This document shows positions 17,883-26,629 of a stretch of DNA of 64,000 nt, piece by piece (the stretch's first letter is position 1; each line of letters begins with the position of its first letter). The DNA lies in contig NZ_CP109473.1 of assembly GCF_036227405.1 (NCBI RefSeq), forward strand, positions 992,001 to 1,056,000. The letters are read 5' to 3'. The position numbers were made by a program, and so were the translations under genes. Source of the DNA: Streptomyces sp. NBC_01460. GTDB lineage: Bacteria; Actinomycetota; Actinomycetes; Streptomycetales; Streptomycetaceae. Under the pieces are notes generated by a model. The model was not told where the DNA came from and did no database searches. It saw nothing but the letters and a program-made list of their open reading frames with translations.

Positions 17883-19391
17883 TTGACTGGCCTGCCTGCC
17901 TTCCCGCTGCCTTTCCGCACCTCCCGTTCCATATCGTTCGCGACACCCCGGACGCTGCGGGAACTCCAGATGATGCAGTGCAGCGCGCACATCCGGGCGA
18001 AGTCCGGGTGGTTCGACAAGATGAACGATGCCGACATCGTCGCCAGGTGGACGAACGAAGCCGTGGCCCAAGGACTCACGGAAGCGCAGGTTCGCTACGT
18101 GCTCGCCGAACTCGCGCACTACGCCGCGCTGCGGGACGGTGAGACCGGCATCGAGGTGTCGGCCGTCGACGGCGTGTGGCAATCGGACACACTGGTCGAC
18201 GACACGCTCAGGGGCCGACTGCGCGAGGCCGCCCGGGTTCTGGAACAGGTCCCCGAAGCAGAGCAGGACTGGCATCCCGGATCTGACGGCCAGGTGATGG
18301 ACCTGGTCCATCCCTCACTGTTCTGCCTGGTGAGAGGGGTGAGCGGTGCGCCGGAGCACGCTTGGCGGAACCCGACGGACCGCTACTCGGCATACGAGTT
18401 CTCGGAGAAATTCCAGTGGCTTCCCACGGACATCGACATCAGTTCCGACGGTGATGTCCACTTCCGTTCCTACGTCAACAACGTCCACCCGGAGAATCAT
18501 CATCAACTGGTCTCCGTCCTCCCGGAACTGTTCGCACGCCTGCGTCCCCTTTTCGAGAACGTACTGACCGATCTGCGCCATCCGCGCCCCCTCCGGATCG
18601 AGGCCGATCCTTACGGGTGGTACGACTCCGAGCCTGAGCACCCGGAAAAGTCGTCCTACGGAGATGACGAGGCATACGCGGAAGCCCTCGGCGCGTGGGA
18701 GCAGGCCCAGGACGACTGGTGGGAAAACCGCCGACCGGTCATCCCTGACGCCCCCGCCTTCGCCCCGCCCGAGTTGCCCGACTCATCTGCCCGGGTCGAC
18801 CTGCGTGGACGCCGCCTCCAGGTCATCGTCAAGCTCGCCACCATTCACCTCACCCCGGACAAGTCCGAGTACGCGGGCGGTTCCTGGCATGTCGAGGGGA
18901 TGATGAACGAGCGGATCGTCTCGACCGGGATCTATTACTGGGACAGCGAGAACATCACCGAAAGCCGGCTGGGTTTCCGGGCGGCGCTCGACGACCCCCG
19001 CTACGAACAGAACGACGACAACGGACTGCGTGAGGTCTACGGCCTGGAGGACGAGGACGCACTGAACCAGCCACTGGGATCGGCGACGACCCCGGCCGGC
19101 CGCTGCCTGGCGTTCCCGAACGTCCTGCAGCACCGAGTCGGCTCATTCCGCCTCGCGGACGCCACCCGCCCCGGATATCGCAAAATTCTCGCGTTCTTCC
19201 TGGTCGACCCTTCGGAAGGAATCGTCTCGACGTCCGATGTCCCTCCGCAACAACCATGGTCCGAGACCACGACCATGACGCTTGAACAGGCCAGGGACTT
19301 TCGCGAACAGCTCATGCAGGAGCGCAAGTTCTTCGTCGACGAGCACAACGAGCAGCTCTACGAACGGGAATTCTCCCTCTGCGAACACTGA
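17883..19391 (+). CDS. DUF4246 domain protein, putative Fe(II)/2-oxoglutarate-type oxygenase
   Basis: 502 residues from a TTG start with a good GGAGG RBS ten bases upstream. The N-terminal 100 residues are helical and the remainder matches DUF4246, a family best known from fungi. Near the C-terminus WHVEGMMNE (His-x-Glu), the downstream LQHRVGSF histidine and a basic residue in GYRKILAFFLVDP are arranged like the facial triad and 2-oxoglutarate-binding arginine of double-stranded beta-helix dioxygenases. An oxygenase role is therefore inferred, not established. The gene is a lone transcription unit with slightly lower GC and richer acidic content than its neighbours. The substrate is unknown. 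Confidence 0.75.
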   Translation: MTGLPAFPLPFRTSRSISFATPRTLRELQMMQCSAHIRAKSGWFDKMNDADIVARWTNEAVAQGLTEAQVRYVLAELAHYAALRDGETGIEVSAVDGVWQSDTLVDDTLRGRLREAARVLEQVPEAEQDWHPGSDGQVMDLVHPSLFCLVRGVSGAPEHAWRNPTDRYSAYEFSEKFQWLPTDIDISSDGDVHFRSYVNNVHPENHHQLVSVLPELFARLRPLFENVLTDLRHPRPLRIEADPYGWYDSEPEHPEKSSYGDDEAYAEALGAWEQAQDDWWENRRPVIPDAPAFAPPELPDSSARVDLRGRRLQVIVKLATIHLTPDKSEYAGGSWHVEGMMNERIVSTGIYYWDSENITESRLGFRAALDDPRYEQNDDNGLREVYGLEDEDALNQPLGSATTPAGRCLAFPNVLQHRVGSFRLADATRPGYRKILAFFLVDPSEGIVSTSDVPPQQPWSETTTMTLEQARDFREQLMQERKFFVDEHNEQLYEREFSLCEH

Positions 19392-19676
19392 GCGTCTTCC
19401 GACCTGACGGGGGTGCCCACCCCCGCCTGACCCCGCCCCGACCGGTGCCGCCCAGGGCCGTGGCCGACGCGGACCGAGTCCAGGAGGCTACGCTGCCGGG
19501 GGTGCCGGCGGAGGAGTTCGGTACGCAGAGCCTGCTCTCCCGCGTCGGCCGGTCAGGACTGCTGGGGCTGCAACGGCCAACCACGAGCTCTGGTGGTCCG
19601 GCAGCTGCGGCCGGAGCAGAATCGGGCATCGGCGGCGGATCCCGCATCCGCCGGACAGAACCGCAGGAGGGGAAGC

Positions 19677-20900
19677 GTGACCGAGACGAGCGACACCCGA
19701 TCCGCCGGCAGTGAAGCCCAAGAGGCGCCACGGAGCCGGCTGCAGCGCCTGATGCGCTACATCCCTCTGATCGCCCCCGTCCTGCTGTGGGTCGTGCCGT
19801 GCTGGGTGCTCGTGCACGGCGGTCAGCACTGGCCCCTTCCCGTCACGCTGATCGGCACCGCCCTGTTCGCCCTCGGCCTGATCGGCATGCCGCTCGCGAT
19901 GGTGCGCGGCCACGGCCGCCGCCAGCAGGACCGGGCGGCGATCGTCGGTGACACGCTGCTGGGCGGCATCTGGGTCCTGTTCACCTGGTCCGTCCTGCTC
20001 GGTGTCCTGCTGCGGCTCGCTCTGACCGTGGCCGGTGCCGGTGACGGTCAGAGCCGGGCGCGCATCGTCACCTGGGCCGTCCTCGGCGTAGCCGCCGTGC
20101 TGCTCGCCTGGGGGAACTTCGAGGCCCGACGCGTGCCACGCGTGCGGCAGCTCGACGTGCGACTCCCCCGTCTGGGGGCTGGGTTGGACGGCACCCGGGT
20201 CGTCCTGATCACCGACACCCACTACGGTCCGCTCGATCGCGCCCGCTGGTCGGAACGGGTCTGCGAGACCGTGAACACGTTGGAAGCCGACGTGGTCTGC
20301 CACACCGGCGACATCGCGGACGGAACAGCCGAACGACGCCGCGCCCAGGCCACCCCGCTGGGCAGCGTGCAGGCGACTCGGGCACGTGTCTACGTCACCG
20401 GCAACCACGAGTACTACAGCGAGGCCCAGGGCTGGGTCGACCTGATGGACGAGCTGGGCTGGGAACCGCTGCGCAACCGCCATCTGCTGCTCGAACGAGG
20501 CGGTGACTCCCTCGTGGTCGCCGGCGTCGACGACGTCACCGCCGAGTCCTCCGGGCTGGCGGGCCACCGCGCCCACCTCGACGGAGCCCTCCAGGGCGCC
20601 GACCCCGAGCTTCCCGTCCTCCTCCTCGCCCATCAGCCCACGTTCGTCGACCGCGCGGCAGCCCAGGGCGTCGATCTCCAGCTCTCCGGCCACACCCACG
20701 GCGGCCAGATCTGGCCCTTCCACTACCTGGTCCGCCTGGACCAGCCGGCCCTCGCCGGCCTCAGCCACCACGGCGCCCGCACCCTCCTCTACACCAGCCG
20801 CGGCACCGGCTTCTGGGGCCCGCCCTTCCGCGTCTTCGCCCCCAGCGAGATCACCCTGCTCGTGCTCCGCTCCCCGCAGCAGGCCACCTCGCCCCAGTGA
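19677..20900 (+). CDS. Membrane-anchored metallophosphoesterase (YkuE/YaeI-like)
   Basis: From the GTG at 19677, with GGAGGGG just upstream, the protein has 407 residues. Residues about 20-145 hold four hydrophobic helices (YIPLIAPVLLWVVPCWVLV, and others ending VLGVAAVLLAWGNF). The calcineurin-like domain follows: ITDTHYGP, TGDIADG, GNHEYY, and the C-terminal GHTHGGQIWPF. All metal ligands are present. Relatives hydrolyse UDP-2,3-diacylglucosamine-like or cyclic nucleotide phosphodiesters at the membrane; the substrate here is unknown. A frame reaching back to 19593 has no extra homology and was rejected. Confidence 0.88.
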   Translation: MTETSDTRSAGSEAQEAPRSRLQRLMRYIPLIAPVLLWVVPCWVLVHGGQHWPLPVTLIGTALFALGLIGMPLAMVRGHGRRQQDRAAIVGDTLLGGIWVLFTWSVLLGVLLRLALTVAGAGDGQSRARIVTWAVLGVAAVLLAWGNFEARRVPRVRQLDVRLPRLGAGLDGTRVVLITDTHYGPLDRARWSERVCETVNTLEADVVCHTGDIADGTAERRRAQATPLGSVQATRARVYVTGNHEYYSEAQGWVDLMDELGWEPLRNRHLLLERGGDSLVVAGVDDVTAESSGLAGHRAHLDGALQGADPELPVLLLAHQPTFVDRAAAQGVDLQLSGHTHGGQIWPFHYLVRLDQPALAGLSHHGARTLLYTSRGTGFWGPPFRVFAPSEITLLVLRSPQQATSPQ

Positions 20901-21215
20901 CCTGGTTCGGGAATCCGGCAGCGGCAGCGATCGATGCGGTCGGTGATCTGGTGTCCCGTGCGCGACCGGCAGGCGCTCCACCTGCCATCCGGCGTGCCTC
21001 ACCCATCAAGACGGCCAACGCGCCCCACCTGTGGTCGACCTTGACGTCATGACCTCGTCCGCCGGGCCCGACCGTACGAACTGGTTGTCGGCGAGCTCAC
21101 TCCTTCCGGTAGCGGAGGCCGCCCCACCGTCACGCTTCTCGCCATACGCGGTTGGGCAGTTGCACCCATTGAGCCACGTCCGGGATCCACGGACCGCAGG
21201 AGACAGGGGACGAAC
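20901..21215. other. Intergenic gap (315 bp)
   Basis: It lies between the metallophosphoesterase and EF-hand genes. I see no supported gene or strong hairpin. GGAGACAGGGGAC before position 21216 is the RBS region of the EF-hand gene. Confidence 0.45.
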
Positions 21216-21749
21216 GTGCGAACTGAGGCCACCGAGAGGGCCGAGCTGGTCTTCTCCCTCTTCGACGCCAACGGCAACGGGGTCCTCGACTCCGACGACT
21301 TCGACCTGATGACGGCACGCGTTCTGGAGGCGGCGGTCGCATCGGACGACGGCGCCAGGGAGGCCATCCGGGCCGCCTTCCGCCGTTACTGGACCACGCT
21401 GGCCACGGAGCTGGACGCCAACGGCGACGGTGTGATCAGCGTCGACGAGTTCCGTCCGTTCGTGCTCGACCCCGAGCGTTTCGGTCCTACGATCACGGAG
21501 TTCGCCGAGGCGCTCGCCGTACTCGGCGACCCCGACGGGGACGGCCTGATCGAGCGCCCGCTCTTCGTGTCGCTGATGAGGGCGATCGGCTTCGCGGAGG
21601 CGAACATCCACGCGCTATTCGACGCCTTCGGCCCGGACGCCGAGGACCGCATCACCGTGACCACCTGGGCCAGGGGCATCGAGGACTACTACGCCCCGGA
21701 CCTGGGCGGGATTCCGGCTGACCAACTGGTGGCTGTCCGGGCCGTCTGA
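21216..21749 (+). CDS. EF-hand calcium-binding protein (calerythrin-like)
   Basis: A 177-residue soluble protein built of four EF hands. Loop 1 is DANGNGVLDSDD, loop 2 DANGDGVISVDE, loop 3 DPDGDGLIERPL and loop 4 a weak DAFGPDAEDRIT. Loops 1 and 2 have complete calcium ligands. Loop 3 ends in proline-leucine rather than glutamate and loop 4 lacks standard ligands, so two strong sites are expected. This matches actinobacterial calerythrin/CalD-type proteins, thought to buffer or sense calcium. It uses a GTG start with GGAGA upstream, stands alone, and is followed by a hairpin. Confidence 0.92.
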   Translation: MRTEATERAELVFSLFDANGNGVLDSDDFDLMTARVLEAAVASDDGAREAIRAAFRRYWTTLATELDANGDGVISVDEFRPFVLDPERFGPTITEFAEALAVLGDPDGDGLIERPLFVSLMRAIGFAEANIHALFDAFGPDAEDRITVTTWARGIEDYYAPDLGGIPADQLVAVRAV

Positions 21750-21766
21750 CACAGCCCGGGCATGAG

Positions 21767-21801
21767 CGTCCCCGTGGCGGCCGCGGGCCGTCACGGGGAC
21801 G
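21767..21801. terminator. 10-bp hairpin between convergent genes
   Basis: CGTCCCCGTG pairs with CACGGGGACG around a 15-base loop. It begins 18 bases after the EF-hand stop, in the gap to the convergent methyltransferase gene that ends the furan operon. Likely terminator for one or both. Confidence 0.65.
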
Positions 21802-21944
21802 CCGCCTGGCGCCACCCCCCACCCGGCTCGCACCCACGCGCGGGCGTTCGGTCCCCTGTGGGAGCACCGCGGTGCCGGGGGCCGTGCGGACGGCGTGAGG
21901 TCACGGCGGTACCAGGACCTCAGCGATGTCGTCGTGGACCGAGG

Positions 21945-22922
21945 TCAGGGTCGGGGCTTGTTCGCGAAGACCCACCGGTTCCCCTCCAGCGCGTCGTTCG
22001 GCGCAGGGAGAGGACCACGTCCGTGCAGACGGGTGAAGTCGAAAGGCGTGTGCATCGAGGTGGACCAGCCCTTGGCCGCCAGGGCACCCGCGGAGTCGGG
22101 GCGCGGCCCCCTGTCGAAGAGGTCGAGCAGATCGATACCGATCTGTTCCCGCGTCGCCCTGTAGATCGGGCTGTCGCGGTACGCCAGCAGGTCCTTCTCC
22201 AGTTTGGCCTCGAAGGCCAGGGCGCTGCCCCCGGTGGTGAGCCGGTCCACCGTGTCGATGAGGTAGGTCTCAGCGGGGCCCGGCAGGTAGAAGAGCAGTC
22301 CCTCGGCCAGCCAGACGCTCGGGGCGGCAGGGTCGAAGCCGGCAGAGGTCAGCGCGGTGACCCAGTCGCCGCGCAGGTCGACCGGTACCGCGACCCGCTT
22401 CGCCTTCGGGGCGGCCGACAGCTCCGTGAGCACCTGTTGCTTGAAGGCGAGCACGCCCGCCCTGTCGATCTCGAAGACGACGCAGTCGGACGGCAGGTCC
22501 AGCCGGAAGGCGCGGGTGTCCAATCCCGCTCCCAGCAGGACCACTTGGCGAACGCCCGTACCGACCGACCGGTGGAGGAAGTCGTCGAGGACTCTGGTCC
22601 GCAGACCGAAGTAGCGGGCGAACCTCCCCCACAACGGGTTGTCGTCCCCGTCCTGGACCTGTTGGATGCTCACCGGCCAGTCCGCGCAGGCGGGGGCCGC
22701 GCGTACGAAGTGTTCCGCGTACACGTCCTGGGCCAGGCTGTCGTGGCGGTGGGTCTCGATCGCCCGTGCGGCGGCGACCAGGAGGGCGGTCAGCCCCACG
22801 CCTGCGTCCACGCTGTCCGCGCCGGTCCGCCGTGTCGTGGTGGTGGTCGTGTCCCCTCCGGTGGGTGCGCCGGACACGGAAGGGGTGGGACGGGAGTCTC
22901 CGGTGGTGGTCGTTTCACTCAT
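21945..22922 (-). CDS. Class I SAM methyltransferase, LCM/TcmP type (putative carboxyl O-methyltransferase)
   Basis: 325 residues and the last gene of the furan operon; its ATG overlaps the alcohol dehydrogenase stop (ATGA). A Thr-rich leader of about 40 residues precedes the domain. The leucine-carboxyl-methyltransferase-like pattern (TIGR00027) is clear: RQVVLLGAGLDTRAFRLD for SAM binding, VFEIDRAGVLAFK for the ribose-binding acidic residue, and VWLAEGLLFYLP. This family includes TcmP-like enzymes that methylate carboxylates of natural products. In this operon a furan carboxylate made by the aldehyde dehydrogenase would be a logical acceptor. That is inference; O-methylation of another acid is possible. 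Confidence 0.82.
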   Translation of the reverse strand: MSETTTTGDSRPTPSVSGAPTGGDTTTTTTRRTGADSVDAGVGLTALLVAAARAIETHRHDSLAQDVYAEHFVRAAPACADWPVSIQQVQDGDDNPLWGRFARYFGLRTRVLDDFLHRSVGTGVRQVVLLGAGLDTRAFRLDLPSDCVVFEIDRAGVLAFKQQVLTELSAAPKAKRVAVPVDLRGDWVTALTSAGFDPAAPSVWLAEGLLFYLPGPAETYLIDTVDRLTTGGSALAFEAKLEKDLLAYRDSPIYRATREQIGIDLLDLFDRGPRPDSAGALAAKGWSTSMHTPFDFTRLHGRGPLPAPNDALEGNRWVFANKPRP

Positions 22923-24025
22923 CGGTCTCTTCTTTCCGGCAGCAGGACGGGCTTGATCACGCGTCCGGCGTCACAGTCGCGTTCGGCCTCGTTGATGTCG
23001 GCCAGCGGATAGGTGCGGATCAGTTGGTCGAAGGGGAAGCGGCCTGCCTGCCACAGACCGATCAGCCGGGGTATCAGCAGTTCGGGTACGGCGTCCCCCT
23101 CACAGATGTGCCGGATACTGCGGCCTCCGTCGAGCGTGCCCGGTTCGAGTGGCAGTGCGGTGTGGAGGCGTGCCACGAGACCGAGGGTGCCGGTCGGGCG
23201 CAGAGCGCGGAGCGCGTCGTTGATGAGCGGGGCGGAGGCCGTTGTGTCGAGGGCGTACTGCGCGCCACCGTCGGTGTGCCGACGGATGCGCTCGGCCAGC
23301 CCGACCGTCACGGCGGGCATCGGGACCGCGCCGAACCGCTCGGCCAGGTCCAGGCGCCCGCGATGCCGGTCGACGGCCACGGTCCGTACGCCGGCGGCTG
23401 TGGCAGCCATGACCGCGGCCAGGCCCACCGCTCCCGCGCCGAGTACGACGAGGGTGTCGCCGGGACCGGCACGGAAGGTGTTCAGCACCGCTCCGGCACC
23501 GGTGAGGGCGCCGCAGCCGAGCGGACCGAGCAGTTCGAGCGGCAGGTCCGGGTCGACCCGGACGGCGTTACGTGCCGGGACGAGGGCGTATTCGGCGAAG
23601 GAGGACTGGCCGAACCACCGGGATCCCAGCGCTCCCCCGACGGCATCGGTGAACCGTGACGCGCCCTCCTCACGTCCCCCGAAGAGGTTGAGTGAGGCGA
23701 AGGAGTCGCAGTAGGCGGGGGCCGCTCCGCGGCAGTTACGGCAGTCTCCGCAGGAATCGAAGCTCAGCACGACGTGGTCACCGACGCCGATCGCGCTGTC
23801 CGCGCCATCGCCCGACGCCACCACGACTCCGGCTCCCTCGTGTCCGAGGACCGCCGGCAGCGGTGTGCGGCCGGCTGATCGCCGGACCGCGAGATCGGTC
23901 CGGCACATTCCGCATCCCGCGATCTCTACGAGGATCTCACCGGCGGCCGGCCCGGTGCTCAGGACGATCTCCTCCACCGCGAACGGGGTCTCGTACGAGC
24001 GCAGCACGGCGGCTCGGTACTTCAT
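22919..24025 (-). CDS. Zinc-dependent medium-chain alcohol dehydrogenase
   Basis: A 368-residue MDR enzyme. Catalytic-zinc ligands lie in GCGMCRTD (Cys38 or Cys41) and GHEGAG (His62-Glu63). The structural zinc loop has four cysteines (92, 95, 98, 106) in SCGDCRNC...YC. The Rossmann segment is VVLGAGAVGLAAV with the acid in VAVDRHRG, which suggests NAD rather than NADP. It resembles aryl/benzyl alcohol and mycothiol-dependent-type dehydrogenases. In context it could oxidise the hydroxymethyl group of a furan, or reduce the furfural. A GGAGGAGAG RBS precedes the ATG within a 29-bp tandem duplication shared with the end of the aldehyde dehydrogenase gene. Confidence 0.88.
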   Translation of the reverse strand: MKYRAAVLRSYETPFAVEEIVLSTGPAAGEILVEIAGCGMCRTDLAVRRSAGRTPLPAVLGHEGAGVVVASGDGADSAIGVGDHVVLSFDSCGDCRNCRGAAPAYCDSFASLNLFGGREEGASRFTDAVGGALGSRWFGQSSFAEYALVPARNAVRVDPDLPLELLGPLGCGALTGAGAVLNTFRAGPGDTLVVLGAGAVGLAAVMAATAAGVRTVAVDRHRGRLDLAERFGAVPMPAVTVGLAERIRRHTDGGAQYALDTTASAPLINDALRALRPTGTLGLVARLHTALPLEPGTLDGGRSIRHICEGDAVPELLIPRLIGLWQAGRFPFDQLIRTYPLADINEAERDCDAGRVIKPVLLPERRDR

Positions 24026-24072
24026 CTCTCCTCCTCCCGCGGCCGGTACCTCATCTCTCCTCCTCCCGCGGC
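24015..24072. repeat. 29-bp tandem duplication carrying an RBS and start codon
   Basis: Two adjacent 29-bp copies (24015-24043 and 24044-24072) differ at one position. Each carries, on the minus strand, CGCGGGAGGAGGAGAG followed by or leading to ATG. The right copy encodes the last residues of the aldehyde dehydrogenase (PREEER-stop) and also a duplicated start. The left copy is the leader and start of the alcohol dehydrogenase. Between them runs a ten-codon frame (MRYRPREEER) whose stop overlaps the dehydrogenase ATG. Confidence 0.85.
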
Positions 24073-25460
24073 CGGTGCACGACGAACGGACGGAGGTTGC
24101 CGTAAAGGCCCCACGGTCCCCCCGCGACGCCGACCCCGCTGTCCTTGACGCCGGCGAAGGGCTGGGCGAGGGAGAGTTCGGCGTGGTGGTTGATCCAGGC
24201 CGTGCCGCATTCGAGCCGGTCGGCTGTCGCCGCCGCCCGGTCGAGGTCGGTGCCCCAGACGGAGCCGCCCAGCCCGAAGCCGGTGCCGTTGGCCGCTTCG
24301 ACGGCTTCGTCGAGGTTGCGGTACGGCAGCACCGGCAGGACCGGTCCGAACTGTTCCTCGGTCACCACCGGGTCGTCGGGAGGGACGTCAGTGAGGATCG
24401 TGGGAGCGTAGAAGTAGCCTGGTCCGTCGAGCCGGTGACCGCCGGTCGCCGCCCTGGCACCGGCCGCCAGGGCGCGTTGCGTGACCCGCTCGACCCGGGC
24501 CAGCTGATGGACGTTGTTGACCGGCCCGAGCCGGGTGCCCGAGTCCAGGCCGGGTCCGACGACGACGGTCTTCGCGCGGTGTGCGAGGGCCTCGACGACC
24601 TCGGCGTGGAGCCGGGCCGGCGCGTAGACGCGTTTGACCGCCATGCAGACCTGCCCGCAGTTGCGGAAGGCGGCCCAGAACAGCCGGTCCGCGATCCTGT
24701 CCACGTCGACGTCGTCCAGGAGGACGGCCGCGTCATTGCCACCCAGTTCCAGGGTGACACGGGCGAGGGAGACGGCCGCGGCCCCGGCGACGGCCCGCCC
24801 GGTCGGAACCGAGCCGGTGAAGGTGACGTGACGGATACCCGGGTGGGAGGCGAGGCGGGCGCCGAGAGGTTCCCGGCCGGTGACGACGGTCAGGACGTCC
24901 TCGGGCAGGGCTGTGGCGAGGACGGCACCGAGCAGTCGGGTGGCAAGGGGGGTGTACGGGGACGGTTTGAGGACCACGGTGTTGCCGGCCGCGAGCGCGG
25001 GCGCGAACTTCGCCGACGCGAGCTGAAGGGGGAAGTTCCACGGCACGATCGCGGCGACGGGTCCGAGGGGGCGCCAGCGGATCTCGCTGTGCACGGGCCG
25101 GCCGTCGTCGATCCGGCGGGTACGGGGAGCCAGATCGGCGAAGTACCGCAGCCGCGCCGCCGTACGGGCGACCTCGGCGTACGACTCGCTCAGGGGCTTG
25201 CCCTGTTCCCGGGTGAGCAACGGAGCGAGGTCGTCGCCGGCCGCCTCCACGGCGTCGGCGGCGGCGTTCAGCCCGGTGGTGCGGGCGGCCGGGTCGGCGC
25301 GCCATCCGGCCCAGGCCTGCCGGGCCCGCTCGATCACGTCGTCCAGCTCGTCCGGATGCTGGTCAGGGGTCTCGCCGAAGCTCTCCCCGGTGGACGGATC
25401 GATGACGGCGAGGCGTGGGGCACGGTGTCCGGGGGCGTGGCCGGCTTCCGGTGTCGGCAT
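24051..25460 (-). CDS. Aldehyde dehydrogenase family protein
   Basis: 469 residues, near the family norm. The catalytic elements are VPWNFPLQLASAK, the general-base glutamate in VTLELGGNDAAVLL, the nucleophile cysteine in FRNCGQVCMAVKRVY, and EEQFGPVLPVLPY. It oxidises an aldehyde to the acid with NAD(P). It starts 8 bases after the furan synthase stop and ends 25 bases before the alcohol dehydrogenase start, so all are one transcript. The natural substrate in this setting is the furfural produced upstream, giving a furan-2-carboxylate; this is inferred from context. The C-terminal RPREEER comes from the local 29-bp duplication. Confidence 0.9.
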   Translation of the reverse strand: MPTPEAGHAPGHRAPRLAVIDPSTGESFGETPDQHPDELDDVIERARQAWAGWRADPAARTTGLNAAADAVEAAGDDLAPLLTREQGKPLSESYAEVARTAARLRYFADLAPRTRRIDDGRPVHSEIRWRPLGPVAAIVPWNFPLQLASAKFAPALAAGNTVVLKPSPYTPLATRLLGAVLATALPEDVLTVVTGREPLGARLASHPGIRHVTFTGSVPTGRAVAGAAAVSLARVTLELGGNDAAVLLDDVDVDRIADRLFWAAFRNCGQVCMAVKRVYAPARLHAEVVEALAHRAKTVVVGPGLDSGTRLGPVNNVHQLARVERVTQRALAAGARAATGGHRLDGPGYFYAPTILTDVPPDDPVVTEEQFGPVLPVLPYRNLDEAVEAANGTGFGLGGSVWGTDLDRAAATADRLECGTAWINHHAELSLAQPFAGVKDSGVGVAGGPWGLYGNLRPFVVHRPREEER

Positions 25461-25468
25461 CCCGGTGG

Positions 25469-26224
25469 TCAGTTCAGGGCCGGGACGTCGGCGGCGTGCT
25501 CCCGGGCCTGCCGGTCCATCTCCGCCCGGAAGGCGGCGACCAGGAGCGGCTGGATCCTTCCGGCATTGCGGTCACCGCCCGAACAGACCGCTCCCCGCAC
25601 GCCCACGATGTCCGTGCCCATACGGGTGAGCGCGGCGAGGTCGGCCTGCTTGACGCTGCCCGCGAGGGCGGCGAGCAGACCGGAGGCGTGGGCGCGGCGG
25701 ACGAACTCGGCACAGGCATCGGGCGGAACGTGGTCGAACAGCCGCGTCCCGTCCTTGATCGCGGTGTCCAGCATGGCCGCGTCGGCACCGGCGCGGACCG
25801 CGATGTCGGGCAGGGCGAGCGGATTGACGCAGCCGACGCGGTGGGCGTCGGCGTAGCCCGAGGCGACGACGAGCGCATCCGGACGGTGATCCTTCACCGC
25901 CCGGACCACCGCCCGCATGACCTCGACGCCTTGCTCGGGAGTCGTGCATCCGTACAGGCCCACCTTGATGTACGTGGCTCCGGAGACGGCCGCGCCGAGC
26001 GCGGCCTGCGCCACGGTGCCAGGCTTGTACGGCACGTCGCCCACCGTGGCGGACACCGGTTTGTCCGCCGGTACCGCGTCGCGGATCTCCCGGATGACCC
26101 AGGGGAAGTTGGCGCCGAGAGAGCCCTCATCGGGCTTTTTGACGTCGACGATGTCGAGGTGCTCCGCCGCCTTCGCGCAGGCGAGCGCTTCCTCGACGCC
26201 GTCCGGGGAGATGAGAAGCAACAC
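25469..26224 (-). CDS. mfnB: (5-formylfuran-3-yl)methyl phosphate synthase
   Basis: 251 residues from a GTG with an AAAGGAG RBS. It is a TIM-barrel enzyme strikingly like archaeal MfnB (DUF556). The N-terminus [13 protein letters not shown], the [19 protein letters not shown] block with Lys29, the [13 protein letters not shown] block, YIKVGLYG with Lys87, and [18 protein letters not shown] all follow the family. The two lysines correspond to the Schiff-base and catalytic lysines of the M. jannaschii enzyme. The reaction joins two glyceraldehyde-3-phosphate molecules into 4-(hydroxymethyl)-2-furancarboxaldehyde phosphate, the methanofuran head-group precursor. No methanofuran or C1 genes are nearby. 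Instead the operon continues with two dehydrogenases and a methyltransferase. Confidence 0.92.
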   Translation of the reverse strand: MLLLISPDGVEEALACAKAAEHLDIVDVKKPDEGSLGANFPWVIREIRDAVPADKPVSATVGDVPYKPGTVAQAALGAAVSGATYIKVGLYGCTTPEQGVEVMRAVVRAVKDHRPDALVVASGYADAHRVGCVNPLALPDIAVRAGADAAMLDTAIKDGTRLFDHVPPDACAEFVRRAHASGLLAALAGSVKQADLAALTRMGTDIVGVRGAVCSGGDRNAGRIQPLLVAAFRAEMDRQAREHAADVPALN

Positions 26225-26629
26225 CGTGAACTCCTTTCGCCGCCAGTCCGTCCGGCCTGGAGCCGGGGAACTGCGGATCACCTGGTTCATGTGCGGTGCT
26301 CATCATTTCCCGTGCCCGCACGCATCGGTAGGGCTTGCGGAGTTCCCCGGGCGGCGCGCGTTCCTACGCCTGGGACTCCGTGTGCACCGGCGCGAAGCGG
26401 ACCTGTCGAGCCGTACCGAACTGACCGCCCTGCTGGGCGCGCTCCTCGCGCTCCATGCCGCCAACCGACAGACAAGCGGTGGGACGGCCGGCCGGCGGAA
26501 GACTGCGCGAGCGGTCCAGTCGGTGCCGCCGGACTTCCCCTCCCGGCACGAGGCGTACACCGGCGCGAGGCGTACGACGCAGGGGGACGGGACCTCGCCC
26601 TCCCGCCGTGGTTCGCCGCCGCCCAGAAC
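26225..26629. other. Intergenic gap (405 bp) upstream of the furan operon
   Basis: It lies between the furan synthase start and the end of the RsbW-like gene, which is on the same strand. No recognisable protein, RNA or strong hairpin was found, although open frames cross it. The operon promoter is expected near 26240-26340, but no convincing -35/-10 pair stands out. Confidence 0.5.

Noticed and set aside
23865..25856. Plus-strand open frame of 663 codons
   Set aside because: Antisense to the ALDH and furan synthase genes, with no recognisable domain.
26225..26629. Possible small gene in the gap before the furan operon
   Set aside because: The frames crossing it lack an RBS, motifs and plausible composition.
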